From positions 185,979,956 to 186,043,955 of the forward strand of contig CP136063.1 in the NCBI GenBank assembly GCA_032622095.1: a stretch of DNA of 64,000 bases, read 5' to 3'. Both the position numbers and the translations under genes were made by a program. Below the pieces are notes generated by a model. The model was not told where the DNA came from. It saw only the letters and a list, made by a program, of their open reading frames with translations, and searched no databases. This document shows, piece after piece, positions 47,975 to 59,401 of this stretch (position 1 is its first letter; each line of letters opens with the position of its first letter). The DNA is from Siphonodentalium dalli (Eukaryota > Mollusca > Scaphopoda > Gadilida > Siphonodentaliidae).

Positions 47975-48370
47975 TTTTAGCTAGACGTGTCAACAAACGG
48001 AGTAAATTTTCATCATCAGATTCTGGCGAAATTATAATATAATTATTTTCGTATAATACGGTATAATATCTATTTTAATCGGTTTAATTTTAATCAAATT
48101 AATTATTAAAATATTATATCAGTCATATAAAAATGTTAAGCACCATTATCATGAATTAAAACAAAGCTCTAAAAGTCGCAACATATTAAGTCTGTGGGCC
48201 GTGGCCGGACAGACCAAACGGCATTTTTCTTAACCAAAATTTATATTCTCAAATATTCTTGCGAAACTAGGGCTTCGAATATTTCATTTCTGAAACGACT
48301 TCCTGTTGTTCGGTGTTATCAAGCTTTTGTCAGCTGTTAACTGCTATTTTATGCTAATTTTGTTGTAAAA
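47975..48370. promoter_or_regulatory. shared ELP3/BLCAP divergent promoter region
   Basis: 396 bp separate the ELP3 ATG (minus) from the BLCAP ATG (plus), with no recognised repeat inside. An ETS-type site, ACTTCCTG at 48,298-48,305, and a GC-richer patch near 48,193-48,222 (CTGTGGGCCGTGGCCGGACA) are visible; no clear TATA box is. Short divergent spacing and ETS sites are common in animal bidirectional promoters. Transcription starts were not located and upstream non-coding exons are possible. Confidence 0.6.
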
Positions 48371-48634
48371 ATGTATTGTCTACAGTGGCTTTTACCGGTT
48401 TTGCTTATTCCAAAGCCATTGAATCCGGCTTTACTCTATAACCATGCCATGTTCATGGTTCTCTATCTGACTGGTTTCTTCCTTGAACGAAAACCATGCA
48501 CAATTTGCAGTATAGTTTTCATCGCTGCGTTGTTCCTGATATGCTACAATTGTGTTGGTAATTGCATATTTTGGCATTGTCCAGATGACAATTGTATTGG
48601 TGCAGAATGCCTTTCTTTGCCACTGAACACATGA
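48371..48634 (+). CDS. BLCAP: BLCAP, bladder cancer-associated protein homologue (87 aa)
   Basis: BLCAP is a very conserved small animal membrane protein linked in vertebrates to growth control. Its biochemical function is not settled. The single-exon ORF runs from ATG at 48,371 to TGA and is 87 aa, the same length as the human protein. The N-terminus [20 protein letters not shown] matches; [20 protein letters not shown] and [10 protein letters not shown] follow, with two hydrophobic segments (about residues 5-17 and 48-63). The C-terminal 20 residues diverge, as expected. Codons 2 (TAT), 5 (CAG) and 15 (AAG) are the residues recoded by ADAR editing in mammals, and all three are present in genomic form. 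The gene is divergent from ELP3. Confidence 0.95.
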   Translation: MYCLQWLLPVLLIPKPLNPALLYNHAMFMVLYLTGFFLERKPCTICSIVFIAALFLICYNCVGNCIFWHCPDDNCIGAECLSLPLNT

Positions 48635-49343
48635 AAGATCTTGAATTGTCACAACATACACCAGAACACACTCAAATATCAACCTCAATTTGGCACAAAC
48701 TTGGACATATGTTTTAATATGTGTATTTAAAAATTGAATACAAAAAACAGATTACAAGTGATATCAGTGTGCATTTCCAAGTTACAATTGATGGCAGTGT
48801 GCACAAGTGATGGTAGTGTGCACAAGTGATGTCAGTATCACCTGTCGGCCTTAAACATGACTTGAAGTTGTAATCCATATCATCTGTTGATGATCTCAGT
48901 GTTGTATCCAAACTGAAACTACACGTCAGTGTCCATTATCAATAATGACGAAGCTACTGGTCAGTGGTATGGTACATAAAGATTCATGACAGTTTCGATT
49001 CACAGGAAATGCAAATGATGGACGACCGAAGTTCAACCAAATTACTATTGTACAGTGTAACTTTACACAAAATATCACAGGGTATTATGCTACATCATAC
49101 ATGTTCTTGTTTAGTTGTAAACTGCTCTAAGTCTAAGTGAAACAGTATTCAGTAATTAATGCTGACTCAAGTAGGGGTGGACTTGAGTAGTTTTGAAGGA
49201 TGCTGCACCATCATCATGTGCCATGCAAAGACCAAAGGCGAGAAAGCGTTAGCTAGGCCAAAAAAAAAAAATAGGTGTGTTTCAGGTTAACCAAATTATT
49301 AGTGCTTCTTTTAAACTTTTTATGCTGAGTCTAGCTTTGCAAG
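48635..49343 (+). other. probable BLCAP 3' UTR / downstream region
   Basis: About 700 bp without any credible ORF between the BLCAP stop and the next transposon. Short direct repeats around AAGTGATGGTAGTGTGCACA occur at 48,780-48,840. The first plausible plus-strand poly(A) signal I see is ATTAAA at 49,368-49,373, inside the terminal repeat of the transposon that starts at 49,344. The mature 3' end may therefore be supplied by that insertion. Confidence 0.4.
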
Positions 49344-49603
49344 TATGGGAGGCCATTTTCACATTTATTAAATAATTGGACTTAAGCTCAATTGAATTGC
49401 GCTTAAGTGCAATTAGTTATTCAAAAATGAAATTCAATTGCATTTAAGCGCAATTCAATTGCGCTTAAGTGAAATTCATTTAACATTATGTGGGCAGAAA
49501 TTGCTCTTCAGTGCAATTAAAAACTCTCTAAATTCAATTACGCTTAAGAGCAATTGCTTAAGCGCAATTGGATTGTGCTTAAGCGCAATTGTTGATCATC
49601 ATA

Positions 49604-52030
49604 AGGCCTAAAAAAAATTATACCGTGTTTCTGCTAACCCGACCGACCCATGTTCAAAACCCCCGACCCTAATTTTTGCCGAACGTAATTTTATTTTTTT
49701 CCTGGACCACGGTGATTTCTTTGCATTGGTCTTTCCAAATATGCAAAATTATCTTGTATTTTCTATTACTTGCAGTCATTAATTTAATTCAATGAGTCAT
49801 TAGGCTAATTAATTGTGAAAATCGTGTTCACAAAACCCATCAAACCGGAGTTAATTGGAAACAAACTTCCAAAAATGCGAATTTACGGACTACCTCGAAA
49901 ATAGGGAACATTAAACAAACATAAAACGATGTCTTTTGGTCCATGTTTGAGCCTATATAGACCTTTATTAACTTTGATATGTGAAGGGGTGTTGGTTAAT
50001 ATAACTTAAATGAGCTGGGACATATATGACAAAAGTGATTGTTTCTAATTTTGTTCAAAATAAAATATTGTTTAAACTAAGTGAATGTTTCATAGAATTT
50101 CTCAACATTCTGCCGTTAAATATGAGTGATTGTTAGCCAGTAAAAGGTGTAACACAAGTATGGATGCATAACATTGAGCATTTGTGGGAGGGTGGGAATT
50201 TTGTTGGCAGGTCTAACTACTCACTTATATCAGGTCTAAATACTCACTTATATCAAGATCATACATGTACATATATTAGAACTATTAATTTTAATATAAC
50301 AATTACTACTACTAACTACTACTATATTAGAATATAGAATATCACATAGCAGCATTCATGGCTCATAATATTTAACACAGTTGTTTTAAGATCACCATGT
50401 ACCTCTTGTGTTTGCGAACTCCAGTGGCAAGGTGACTTCTTAATCTGATTTTTGCAGGGGGGGGGGGGGGTCGGAAAAAAACATTTCAGGCACGTATGGC
50501 ATTTTTTTGAATGTCAGCTAACTGGCACCACTTTGCCCAGATGATCATCAATTGTATGGTGTCGCAGTTACCCGTGAAACCCTGGAATGTGCCTCGCCGA
50601 TTGAATCACAATATTATGCCTCTGGAATAGGAGAAGCTGATCGATGCGTCCGTTGTGGGGAATTGGGTGGGGCTATAAAATTGTCTCTAAGGCAAATGTA
50701 CAAGGTTGTGACACCCATTTGTCCTAATTGTCAAGAAGATGGGTTGCAGCCAGTTGTAGCAAGGAAATATTCAAATTGAATACATATATGTTATCACCAT
50801 GTGTTGTGCATTTCCAAGATCCATATTCAAGCTTCTCTGGTTGCAGGACATGAATACCTATCTCGGGAACACGCAACGTGGTGATAACCTATATGTATGT
50901 AATTTGTCTTACAATTCATGCAAAAGCCTATTGTCTAAAAAGTAGTATCTTATAAGTGCGTATATAGATAATTCACCGCACAGTTGACGTTGTGTTGCCT
51001 GATGATTGGAATAATCATACACACTATATCAAAATAATACTTCTTTTGTGAAATAATATTTCTTTTGTGAAATGCAACCAATTTTATTTAGTGTTTTCGA
51101 CATTTTCATCACAAACGACTCAATTGAATGGATATATATAATAGCTGTTTTAGCCCGACTAGACTAAACCTGACTAGAAAGAGAATCATGATTCTTAATA
51201 AGCCGATTCGCTGTAGAAATGCTGCATTTTGATTCTCACAAAACATTATGGTTGTTAAGGCCTGACATAAATTAGTTCTATTATGTCAATTGGCCAATTA
51301 ATCATATTTTGTTTACAAGCGAAGATTCTCTCCACAACTAATGCACAGTCACTGCTGCCATCCAGGGTATGACTTGTTACCATGTAGGATACAAGATCGG
51401 AAACTGCCTAAGCATTTTGGGTGTACATGTATTTGAGAAATAGCTGAATTGTAAGATTATATACATGAATATTATTACTTCAACAGAAATTTTCACTGTA
51501 TGAAACCTACAAATTGTAAAATTAAGCCAATTTGTAATGGGGGCCTTTTATATGTAAATGTCTTAATACATATATTTTAATACTGAATAAAATTATTCGA
51601 CATTGTGAATGTTATTGTGAAGGTCCTTTGCTGACAGATTAATAAAATTTCAAATGGGGTCACCAGGTCAAATTAGGGCAGAGCCAGTGACATATCTATT
51701 TCCATCCATCGTAATTCTTAAAAGGGTCCGCTCAAGAACTGCACATCCATCCATTCTATACCCTGTATTATAGGCTGTATACATTATCCAATTATCTATA
51801 TATCCACTCTCAATGTTTGTCAAAATGTTCCTTCCCTTTATTTAGGAATACAATTTAAGACTGTATATGACCACTGGGTTGTCCAAATAGCATAAATACA
51901 GCTTGGAACCTGTGATCGGGGTGTGAACAAAAAAAAAAATTAAAAAAAAAAAAAAAATAAATCCCTACCTACCTACCCTACCCTGGAGAGGTCCCGTTAG
52001 CAGAAACACGGTATAATTTTTTTTAGGCCT
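49604..52030. mobile_element. nested TIR element with AGGCCT ends (2.4 kb)
   Basis: A perfect 35-bp inverted repeat beginning AGGCCTAAAAAAAATTATAC and ending CGTGTTTCTGCTAAC bounds this segment on both sides. It lies wholly inside the 49,344-52,244 transposon. It includes the zinc-ribbon-like ORF (50,522-50,779) and an A-rich stretch at 51,930-51,960. A related end type is seen at 37,363-38,362. No clear target duplication was found. Confidence 0.7.
50522..50779 (+). CDS. zinc-ribbon-like small ORF inside nested transposon
   Basis: An 85-codon open stretch with no upstream in-frame ATG (the first in-frame Met is only at 50,696), so it may be an exon or a decayed transposon gene. It contains RCVRCGELGG, then 22 residues later ICPNCQEDG, a CxxC...CxxC pair as in zinc ribbons, with a basic LSLRQMYK between. 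It ends VVARKYSN and a stop. G+C content is higher than its surroundings. I do not recognise the family. Position inside the AGGCCT-ended element suggests transposon or captured-host origin. Confidence 0.35.
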   Translation: MAPLCPDDHQLYGVAVTRETLECASPIESQYYASGIGEADRCVRCGELGGAIKLSLRQMYKVVTPICPNCQEDGLQPVVARKYSN

Positions 52031-52816
52031 AAACAAAACCCCCCTAATTCTTATAGAATAATCTGCAGGATGACTATCCAGCGAGTGGTGAAAACTTGTT
52101 ATGGCTATTGCACTTGAGTGCAATTCAATTGTGCTTAGGCGCAATTGGGTAAATATGTAAGTAATTGCGCTTAAGCACAATTGAATTGCGCTTGATTTGC
52201 GCTTAAGTCCAATTATCTAATAAATGTGAAAATGGCCTCCCATATGCAAGAGATCTATTCTAGCTAGGTTCTCTTAATATGACATTTAAATACATTTATA
52301 TTAAAATGGTGTATATTTGGATAACTTTCAGAAGTTCACTACATTTAATAGGGTGACACTAAGCAGGTGTACATTTAATTGTTGTCTAAATTTCTTTGAA
52401 TATTACCAATATATGAAGAAAAAAAGGACACCCCTACCTACCCCATCTGATCTGTTTTGCTATGTAAACCTGGTGACATGCCTTTCAATGTTAGTGTATT
52501 TTGAGAAAGTTCTGTAGCATGTTTGGTATGTGATAACCTGTCACTTTTTACATCAGCACACTTGAGGAATATCTTCATTTTTAGCTGAACATGACAGAGT
52601 TAAGATTGAGCTATTGCCCTGGGTTGGCATTCGTCCGTGTGTCTTGTCAACAATTTCCATTATGGGAGCCATCAAATTCAGTGGCTATCTTGAATTTTAC
52701 TTTATATATATATCTCTCTCCATGTTGATATATTGAGTATTAATAGACATTTCAAGTTTCCTCATTCCTAATGCTCCATTGACTGTACTGGTCCGTTGCT
52801 GCCATTTCTCCTTCTG

Positions 52817-54160
52817 AATGGGAGGCCAAATTCACATTTAATAATTAATTGTGCTTAAGCGCAATCAATTGCGCTTAAGCGAAATTAATTGCTCTTAAGC
52901 GTAATTATTTGCGCTTAAGCGCAATCAATTGCGCTTAAGCGCAATTCATGGTTATATGTAACAAAACACCCCTGGTGAATAAATAGGTTTCTCCATAACT
53001 TAGCATTAACTCCTATTGACATGTCACCTCTTGGTTTCATTGGTTTGATTGGGTAGGGAGCTAGCCCAACTTCTTTATCAAAATGGCTGACTCGCAATAG
53101 TATCACCTTCTGTTTTAGTTGGAGCGACTCGTGATAGCATTATATTATCTTCGGTATATATTAGTTGAGGCTACTTGCAATAGCATTACTTTCTGTATTA
53201 GTCGGGGCGACATTGATTTTCTTAAATTTTCGAGTATACAGGCACACCATATGAGGGAAGCAAGCCCTCGGTGACACTATATGATCATGGAAATACTATA
53301 GATTTGTGCAAGAGATGCTGATTTAATAAGAAAAACTAGAGCTCCAGGACTGAGACACCAAAGCTCCAGTGATTACACACCATTTTTTGGACAGGGATGC
53401 TGATAATATGAAAATAGGGTTTTTTCCCCCTGATTTAAGTCAATAAGTAAACCATACAATAATGCTCTAATTAATCGACTCCTTAACCACAGCAGAATTA
53501 TGGATAACTTTTCAGGATTTAGTCGGAAATATGGCTTGTTGCCATTCATTGGAAAGCTCTCGAGAGCTTTTCGATGAATGGCAACATGCCATATTTCCGA
53601 CTAAATCCTGAAACTTTACCCATAATTCTGCTGTGGTTAAGAAGTCGATTAATTAGAGCATTACTGTATGAGGTAAGAAAGCCCTCATGCAGTGACACCG
53701 CATGCATGTATAGGCTAAAATCTGTGCAAAAATACATTAAAAACATCATACAAAAAATTACTAAGGGTTCCGGGAAGGCGACATCAATTCTTTGGATAGA
53801 GGGATGCTGATAATATGTAATTAGGGATTCTCCTTGTTGAACACATACTCACAGTTGACTGTTGAGTACAGGTCAAAATTAGCCCAATGCTCATCTTGTG
53901 TTGCTAGGTGATACACCAGGTCATGCTAATAGTTTATGGGTAGGTTAGATAGTAGTCACAATTATGCTTAAGCGCAATTAATTGCGCTTAAGTGTAATTA
54001 ATTACGCTTAAGCGTAAATGCCCTATTTGCGCTTAAGCACAATATGTGGTATTTGCGCTTAAGCGCAATTGATTGCGCTTAAGTGCAATTATTTGCGCTT
54101 AAGCGCAATCAATTGCGCTTAAGCGCAATTCATTATTAAATGTGAATTTGGCCTCCCATA
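52817..54160. mobile_element. TIR DNA transposon with GCTTAAGC sub-repeats, copy 2 (1.34 kb, 6-bp TSD)
   Basis: Same family as 49,344-52,244. The ends are AATGGGAGGCCAAATTCACA on the left and the mirror ending GGCCTCCCATA on the right, flanked by CTTCTG (52,811-52,816 and 54,161-54,166). Dense TTGCGCTTAAGCGCAATT palindromes lie at 52,850-52,948 and 53,962-54,134. It carries no transposase, and a palindromic MITE (53,455-53,668) is inserted inside. Confidence 0.82.
53455..53668. mobile_element. palindromic CAGTAATGC MITE inside the 52.8-54.2 kb transposon
   Basis: TACAATAATGCTCTAATTAA to TTAGAGCATTACTGTA, with full-length arms and a few mismatches. It is a nested insertion. Confidence 0.85.
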
Positions 54161-54984
54161 CTTCTGAAAGCAGTGACAACTGACACCTTTTGAAAATTAA
54201 TAATGCCAAACAAAAAAAGATTAATTTGTTTCCAATGTCCAATCAACTCTGGTATAAACAAAAGTCTCCATAACTTAATTTTATTTTAATATTGTATTTT
54301 ATTAAAAAAAACTTTTTGTTGTTTACTGTTGTTCATTTGCAGAGTGTCAATGTATTGACATTGATATATCTTGTCATCTGATATGATACATAGAATTGAT
54401 GCATACTTCTACTTCAATATATCACTGTGTATTCAATAACTGTCCCCTGAAAATATTAGCCTTGCACCAGACCCAATTACCAGGTACATGTATGTATGCA
54501 TGTTGGAATAATCTATTTACTGAACCATAGACACCAGAAAACTGGGATGAGTTGTTTTACTCTACATGTTTACACAATGAGTAGCATACTTATGCACTCA
54601 CTCGGCATAAGTTACCATACTTTCTATAATTCAAATTTCAAAACACCCAGTCTATGAACTTAAAAACAATTATAACCATATAATATCCAATAATTTGAGA
54701 GTTAAATAAACAAATATCAAAATAAATTATCAAAAGAAGATTTTCCTACCTATCTAATTTCTTTTCGCGATGACATTGGAAACAATGCTATTTTTTGTTT
54801 GGTCTGATGAATTTACTGTTTACTTCCTGGTGATAAAAAGTATGATGGAAGCAACCTGCTCACGAAAATAAACATTTGTTGCTGTCAATCATGAGATAAT
54901 ATTTCAGTATCCACTCTTTATTATAAAATTTCTATAGAAACTTAGATTCTATTTCTTATTTAGATTAGTTTCTCTATATCCCCA

Positions 54985-55230
54985 AATTGGCAGACGACAC
55001 ATTGCATAATCAAGGTTCCCAATGGGTTTACATCACAATATATTCACCATTTGGGAACTTCAATCTGAGACTATGTTTCCCATAGCAGATGAGGCCATGT
55101 AGAATGAGGTCCCAAGAGGGTGAATTTGGTGATGCTAGCCCACTGTGCAGGATAGTATCACTAAATTCACCCTCTGGGGACCTCATTCTGCAAATGACAG
55201 GCAAACTAAATTCAGGCTTGATTGTGCAGA
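54985..55230. mobile_element. GAGGTCCC hairpin element downstream of BLCAP
   Basis: GAATGAGGTCCCAAGAGGGT...CACCCTCTGGGGACCTCATTC at 55,094-55,190, preceded by a weaker inverted pair AAGGTTCCCAATGGG/CCATTTGGGAACTTC. Same family as intron 13/14 copies. Confidence 0.72.
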
Positions 55231-55569
55231 CAGTGGAAGTGCAGTGTTATCATTTACGTAAGATGTATACATTGCCCACTTCTATATGTATTGAACTATA
55301 GGGTAAGCTATTTTAGGTGATTGTTCAGTGTGTTATGATAATGTACATGTATGATTCTTACTTGTAATACAATGAAGTTTTATAGCAATTGTAAATATTT
55401 CCCACATAAATTTTAGCATGATAAATTTAGGATGTAGTTCTGCAATGGTTGACCTATCTGTACCTCTGTCCACCGTTCATGAAACATATGATTAAAATTT
55501 TGTGTAAAACCAGCTGGAAGAATGGAAGTAGATGTGGCTTATCATAAATCATAATGGGCCCCTGGTGGC

Positions 55570-56340
55570 AGATTATGCCAATATAACGCTCTTAAAAACA
55601 CTCTGGTAAAAGCCAGGTAAATCATGATTTACATGGCTCTACACTGGCAAAATATTGTAAAGTCCGGTAAACAATGATATACTCGGATAGAAGCCATGTA
55701 AAGTCCATGTATAAAGGACATACACTTGTAAATTCCAACTAAAGGCATGGTGTGCCAACTTTACTCGGATAAAACAGGACATACATCATCATATACATGG
55801 GCAAAACTCATGTAAACCAATGTAAATCCGAACATGCTCTAGTAAATACTTTATGGAGTCATGATGCAACAGATTATACTGTGGTAAAACCCTGGTAAAA
55901 CAATTATATAATCTGGTAATAGAAACCTTGTTAACCCCATGTAAAAAGGACATAACCTTGTAAATTCCAAGTATTAAAAGGCACGGTATACCGGCTGTAC
56001 CCCACTTTATACTCTCGTAAAATGCTGGTGAAACAGGCATACATGGGTTAAGTACTATAACCCATGTAAAGTTAAACCATTGTAAATCAGAACATACTCA
56101 AAAATAAATTGATGGAGTCATGGTGTAATAAAACCCTGGTAAACAATTATATACTCTGGTAAAAGCCACGTAAAGTGCATGTATAAAGGACATACCCGGT
56201 ACCCATGTAAATTCCTAGTAAAGGCATGGTGTACTCCACTTTACTCTTGTAAAATGCTAATGAAACAGGACATACATGGGTAAAACCCATTTAAATCAGA
56301 ACATACTCCAGTAAATTCTTGACAGAATGATACTCTGTGT
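55570..56340. repeat. ~240-bp tandem repeat, about 3 units
   Basis: The phrase CAATTATATACTCTGGTAAA AGCCA recurs near 55,663, 55,903 and 56,143. GTAAATTCCAAGTA-type text followed by AAGGCATGGTGT recurs near 55,727, 55,960 and 56,208. Short CATGTAAA/CTGGTAAA words fill each unit. The array abuts the L2 fragment at 56,344. Confidence 0.8.
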
Positions 56341-56343
56341 TTA

Positions 56344-56878
56344 GAATGAATCGTGTTTAGGTTGAAGAAAGGCAATAGTCCAACCACCATGAGATCACAA
56401 CTACATTGGCTGCCTATTCAGGATAGAATTTCTTTCAAAATTGCAACATTCGGATATAAACGTTTACAAAATTCAGAAACCGCCCCTACTTACATGAAAG
56501 AGCTCATTTCTCCTTATGTGCCTACAAGAAATGTTCGATCGAAGGATGCAGGCCTACTAACACCAAAAGGCGCCAACCTGAGAACTGTTGGAGATCGCGC
56601 ATTTTGTGTTTCATGTCCGTTCACCTGGAATTCCTTACCACAACCCATCAGAGAATCGCCATCATTCGGAGAATTCAAATCAACACTGAAAACATATTTG
56701 TTCGAGCGGAGGTATCGAGACATTTTGAACCTTCAACGATGACATTCTGTACATTATGTATATATCACTGCATTTTCTCTCTATATTTTTGAACCAACTC
56801 ATGTGAAGCGCCTGGGGTCCATCATCACGGGGATAGGCGCTATACAAGAACAATTATTATTATTATTATTATTATTAC
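56344..56878 (+). mobile_element. L2-type LINE 3' fragment downstream of BLCAP
   Basis: The open stretch 56,353-56,742 encodes the L2 reverse-transcriptase C-terminus: QLHWLPIQDRISFKIATFGY, YVPTRNVRSKDAGLLTPKG, TVGDRAFCVSCPFTWNSLP, LKTYLFERRY. The 3' UTR ends GGCGCTATACAAGAAC followed by (ATT)n to about 56,878. It is 5'-truncated. It is a different L2 lineage from the 23-kb copy. Confidence 0.85.
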
Positions 56879-57340
56879 TCTGTTAATCAGTGGAAAACAG
56901 TTGTACCCAGTGTCATACTCAAAAGTTAACAGAATGGGGCAAGAATATTTTTATAAATAAGTCAGCTAAGTCCAGAAGAGTTTAACACCTTACATAATCA
57001 CATGTGCCATTCATTTTACCTCCAATCTGTGGTATCAAATATTAATGCTTCCAAAACTACCCTTTACTACTGTAGAAGATTACTGCTGTAATACTGAGGT
57101 AAATTACCCTGGTTGAATTAATCTAGTAGAACCACCACATACATACTTACATCCCAGTGAAATACCTTGGTGAAATACATGGATGAGTCCATTTCACTAG
57201 AGTGAATTTGTAACAGCAAGTTTGTCAGTTGATTTCATGGGGTTCGTGGTTTCTGCATGCAGGGTCTTTCCTCCACCCATAAAACTGATGTGGTGGATTA
57301 GCAGCTCAAATGACAATAGACCTAAACCAAACCTAACAAG

Positions 57341-57522
57341 TACAGTAATGCCATAAATAATCGACTACTTAAACACAGCAGAATTATGGGTTACTTTTCA
57401 GGATTTAGTTGGAAATATGGCTTTCCGATGAATGGCAACAATCCATATTTCCGACTAAATCCTGAAAAGTTACCCATAATTCTGCTGTGGTTATGGATTT
57501 GATTATTTAGGGCATTACTGTA
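57341..57522. mobile_element. palindromic CAGTAATGC MITE, central deletion
   Basis: TACAGTAATGCCATAAATAA to TTTAGGGCATTACTGTA; the loop region is shortened. Confidence 0.83.
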
Positions 57523-59138
57523 CATGTAGTATGAAAAATACGATTAGGATTACCCCACACCTCTGAATTGATGTCATCTCTCTCTCTTTGGAACATCATT
57601 TTTTTGTTAATGTGAATATTATTTATATCATACAATAATTGGATTCATTGAATAAAAAGTTTCTTTATATGTCGTGATTTCCACGGCTTGTTGTATATAT
57701 TGTTAATATGTCATTTGTGCACTTTTCTCCAACTGCCTGTCTTAATAGATTTTAATGTTGTGACAGTAGTATTTTTTGGGTTATCTCTCCTGTTTCTAAT
57801 GTTAAAGATACGGACAGCCTTGACAGTGGCTATAGCTGTTAAAATAGTCACATCCGCTAAAACCATCATAAACAGAAAGAATATTTTATAATATACAGAT
57901 ATTGTTCTTATACCAATCATAACTATCGCGTACATTGCATGTTACTGTGACGTTTGTATGTTTTGTTGTGTAAACAAACATCAAAAACGTTACAGAACCG
58001 TTTGTTTATAGACAAACACTCGGAATTACTGGATTGATCGTCCAATGAAAATGTTTCTTTACGCTGTTGAAAAAGATAAAATTACCTGTGCCATCAACTA
58101 TCGCATTCAAATCACACAAAATTTTATTTTAATCGACCCATTCTATCTGCTGTCAGTTCAAAATAAATAAGGAATTTACTATGATAGTATTATGAGTTGT
58201 AAGTTGTAGACACACCAAATTAGGGTTTTTACAACCGATGTATAATGCGTGTGAATCTAAATAAGGAAATGATGCAATATTGTGACTCCGCTTATAAACA
58301 ATTCACTGCGCTTTTTTAGAGAATCTAAACAACTCTTGACATGCATTATCTCTGACACAAAGCATGTTTTGTGAATAATATTGCATTCATATCATCATTT
58401 ATAATGCTATACAGTATACTTAAATACTATTAGTATATTCTTGAGGAAATGATAAAATTTTATAAATGTTATTTCTACATTATAACCTACAACGAAGGCT
58501 GTCCCTCCTTTAACCTCAGATTTTTGTAGAGGGAAAGTAGATTTTTTTTTTCACTGAGAGTGTTTCAACGAATGACCAAAACTGTTTTTAAGTACATGTA
58601 CAGGGTCTAATTAATGTAAATAAGAATGTTATGATGACTTAAGTTCATGGTCAACCACAATTTTCAGAGGATCACCCATATGCAATATTATTTTTATACA
58701 TAAAACTGAAAATATTGCCATTAAATTCATTGGCAATATTAAAGATTGACATCAGTCCTTCCCAGGAGACGGGAGCGATTGCACTCGTAATTTTCAATTC
58801 ATGGTTGCTAAAATTTGCAATCGTCCCTCTTCTCAAAATACTTATGGAGACTGTAATTGTTGATTCAATATTGAACTATTTTAAGGTTTATTTAGATCCT
58901 TTACCGTCTCCGTTCAATTATGGCATATTAAAGTGTAACTGGACATAGGTCTATTCCACAATGACATTTTGTTTGAGAAAAACCCAACTTATGATTATAG
59001 TATGGGTGCAAAATTACACACGTCTTCTGAATTACGGGAGAAAATAAATGCTCTCCCTGTGTTTTCCTCGTCGGAAGGACTGTTGACATGTTACCATATA
59101 AGCTGCATCATGCTGGAATGAAATGGAATATTGTTTTC
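57523..59138. other. unassigned stretch between MITEs
   Basis: AT-rich, with short chance open frames (for example a hydrophobic one at 57,688-57,891) that match nothing I know and lack splice context. An inverted TTTGTTTATAGACAAAC box is at 57,998-58,014. No gene called. Confidence 0.4.
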
Positions 59139-59401
59139 TTAACCCTTTCATGACTGGAGCTTCCTGAAATTTTGTAAAAACCCTGTGCCAATGCATTCTC
59201 TTATATATGTTAGTCTCCCATATGGAGCCTCGATTTAATAAGAGAATATGTTGGCCTAACAATATTTACATTGACCTGGTAAGCCAGTGCATTCTTTTAA
59301 ATATGTGAGGCTCCATATGGGAGACTCGCATATATAAGAGAATGCAGCAACACAGGATCTTTAATGCTGCACCAGCGTGGCTCCCATCATGAAAGGGTTA
59401 A
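59139..59401. mobile_element. TTAA-flanked MITE with paired hairpins
   Basis: TTAACCCTTTCATGACTGGA to CATCATGAAAGGGTTAA with intact TTAA at both ends (59,139 and 59,398). It has two hairpins of the CATTCTCTTATATATG type. Confidence 0.85.

Larger units (their letters stand above)
49344..52244. mobile_element. TIR DNA transposon with GCTTAAGC sub-repeats, copy 1 (2.9 kb, 6-bp TSD)
   Basis: Terminal inverted repeats begin TATGGGAGGCCATTTTCACA and end with the mirror GGCCTCCCATA. Both ends are flanked by TGCAAG (49,338-49,343 and 52,245-52,250), a 6-bp target duplication. Just inside each end are runs of short palindromes of the form TTGCGCTTAAGCGCAA (49,375-49,600 and 52,105-52,210). The interior is largely occupied by another TIR element (49,604-52,030). 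Superfamily uncertain; 6-bp duplications are reported for IS3EU-type elements, but no transposase was recognised. Confidence 0.8.

Noticed and set aside
57688-57891. Hydrophobic 67-codon open frame as a small membrane protein
   Set aside because: AT-rich sequence readily gives hydrophobic frames; no conservation or gene context.
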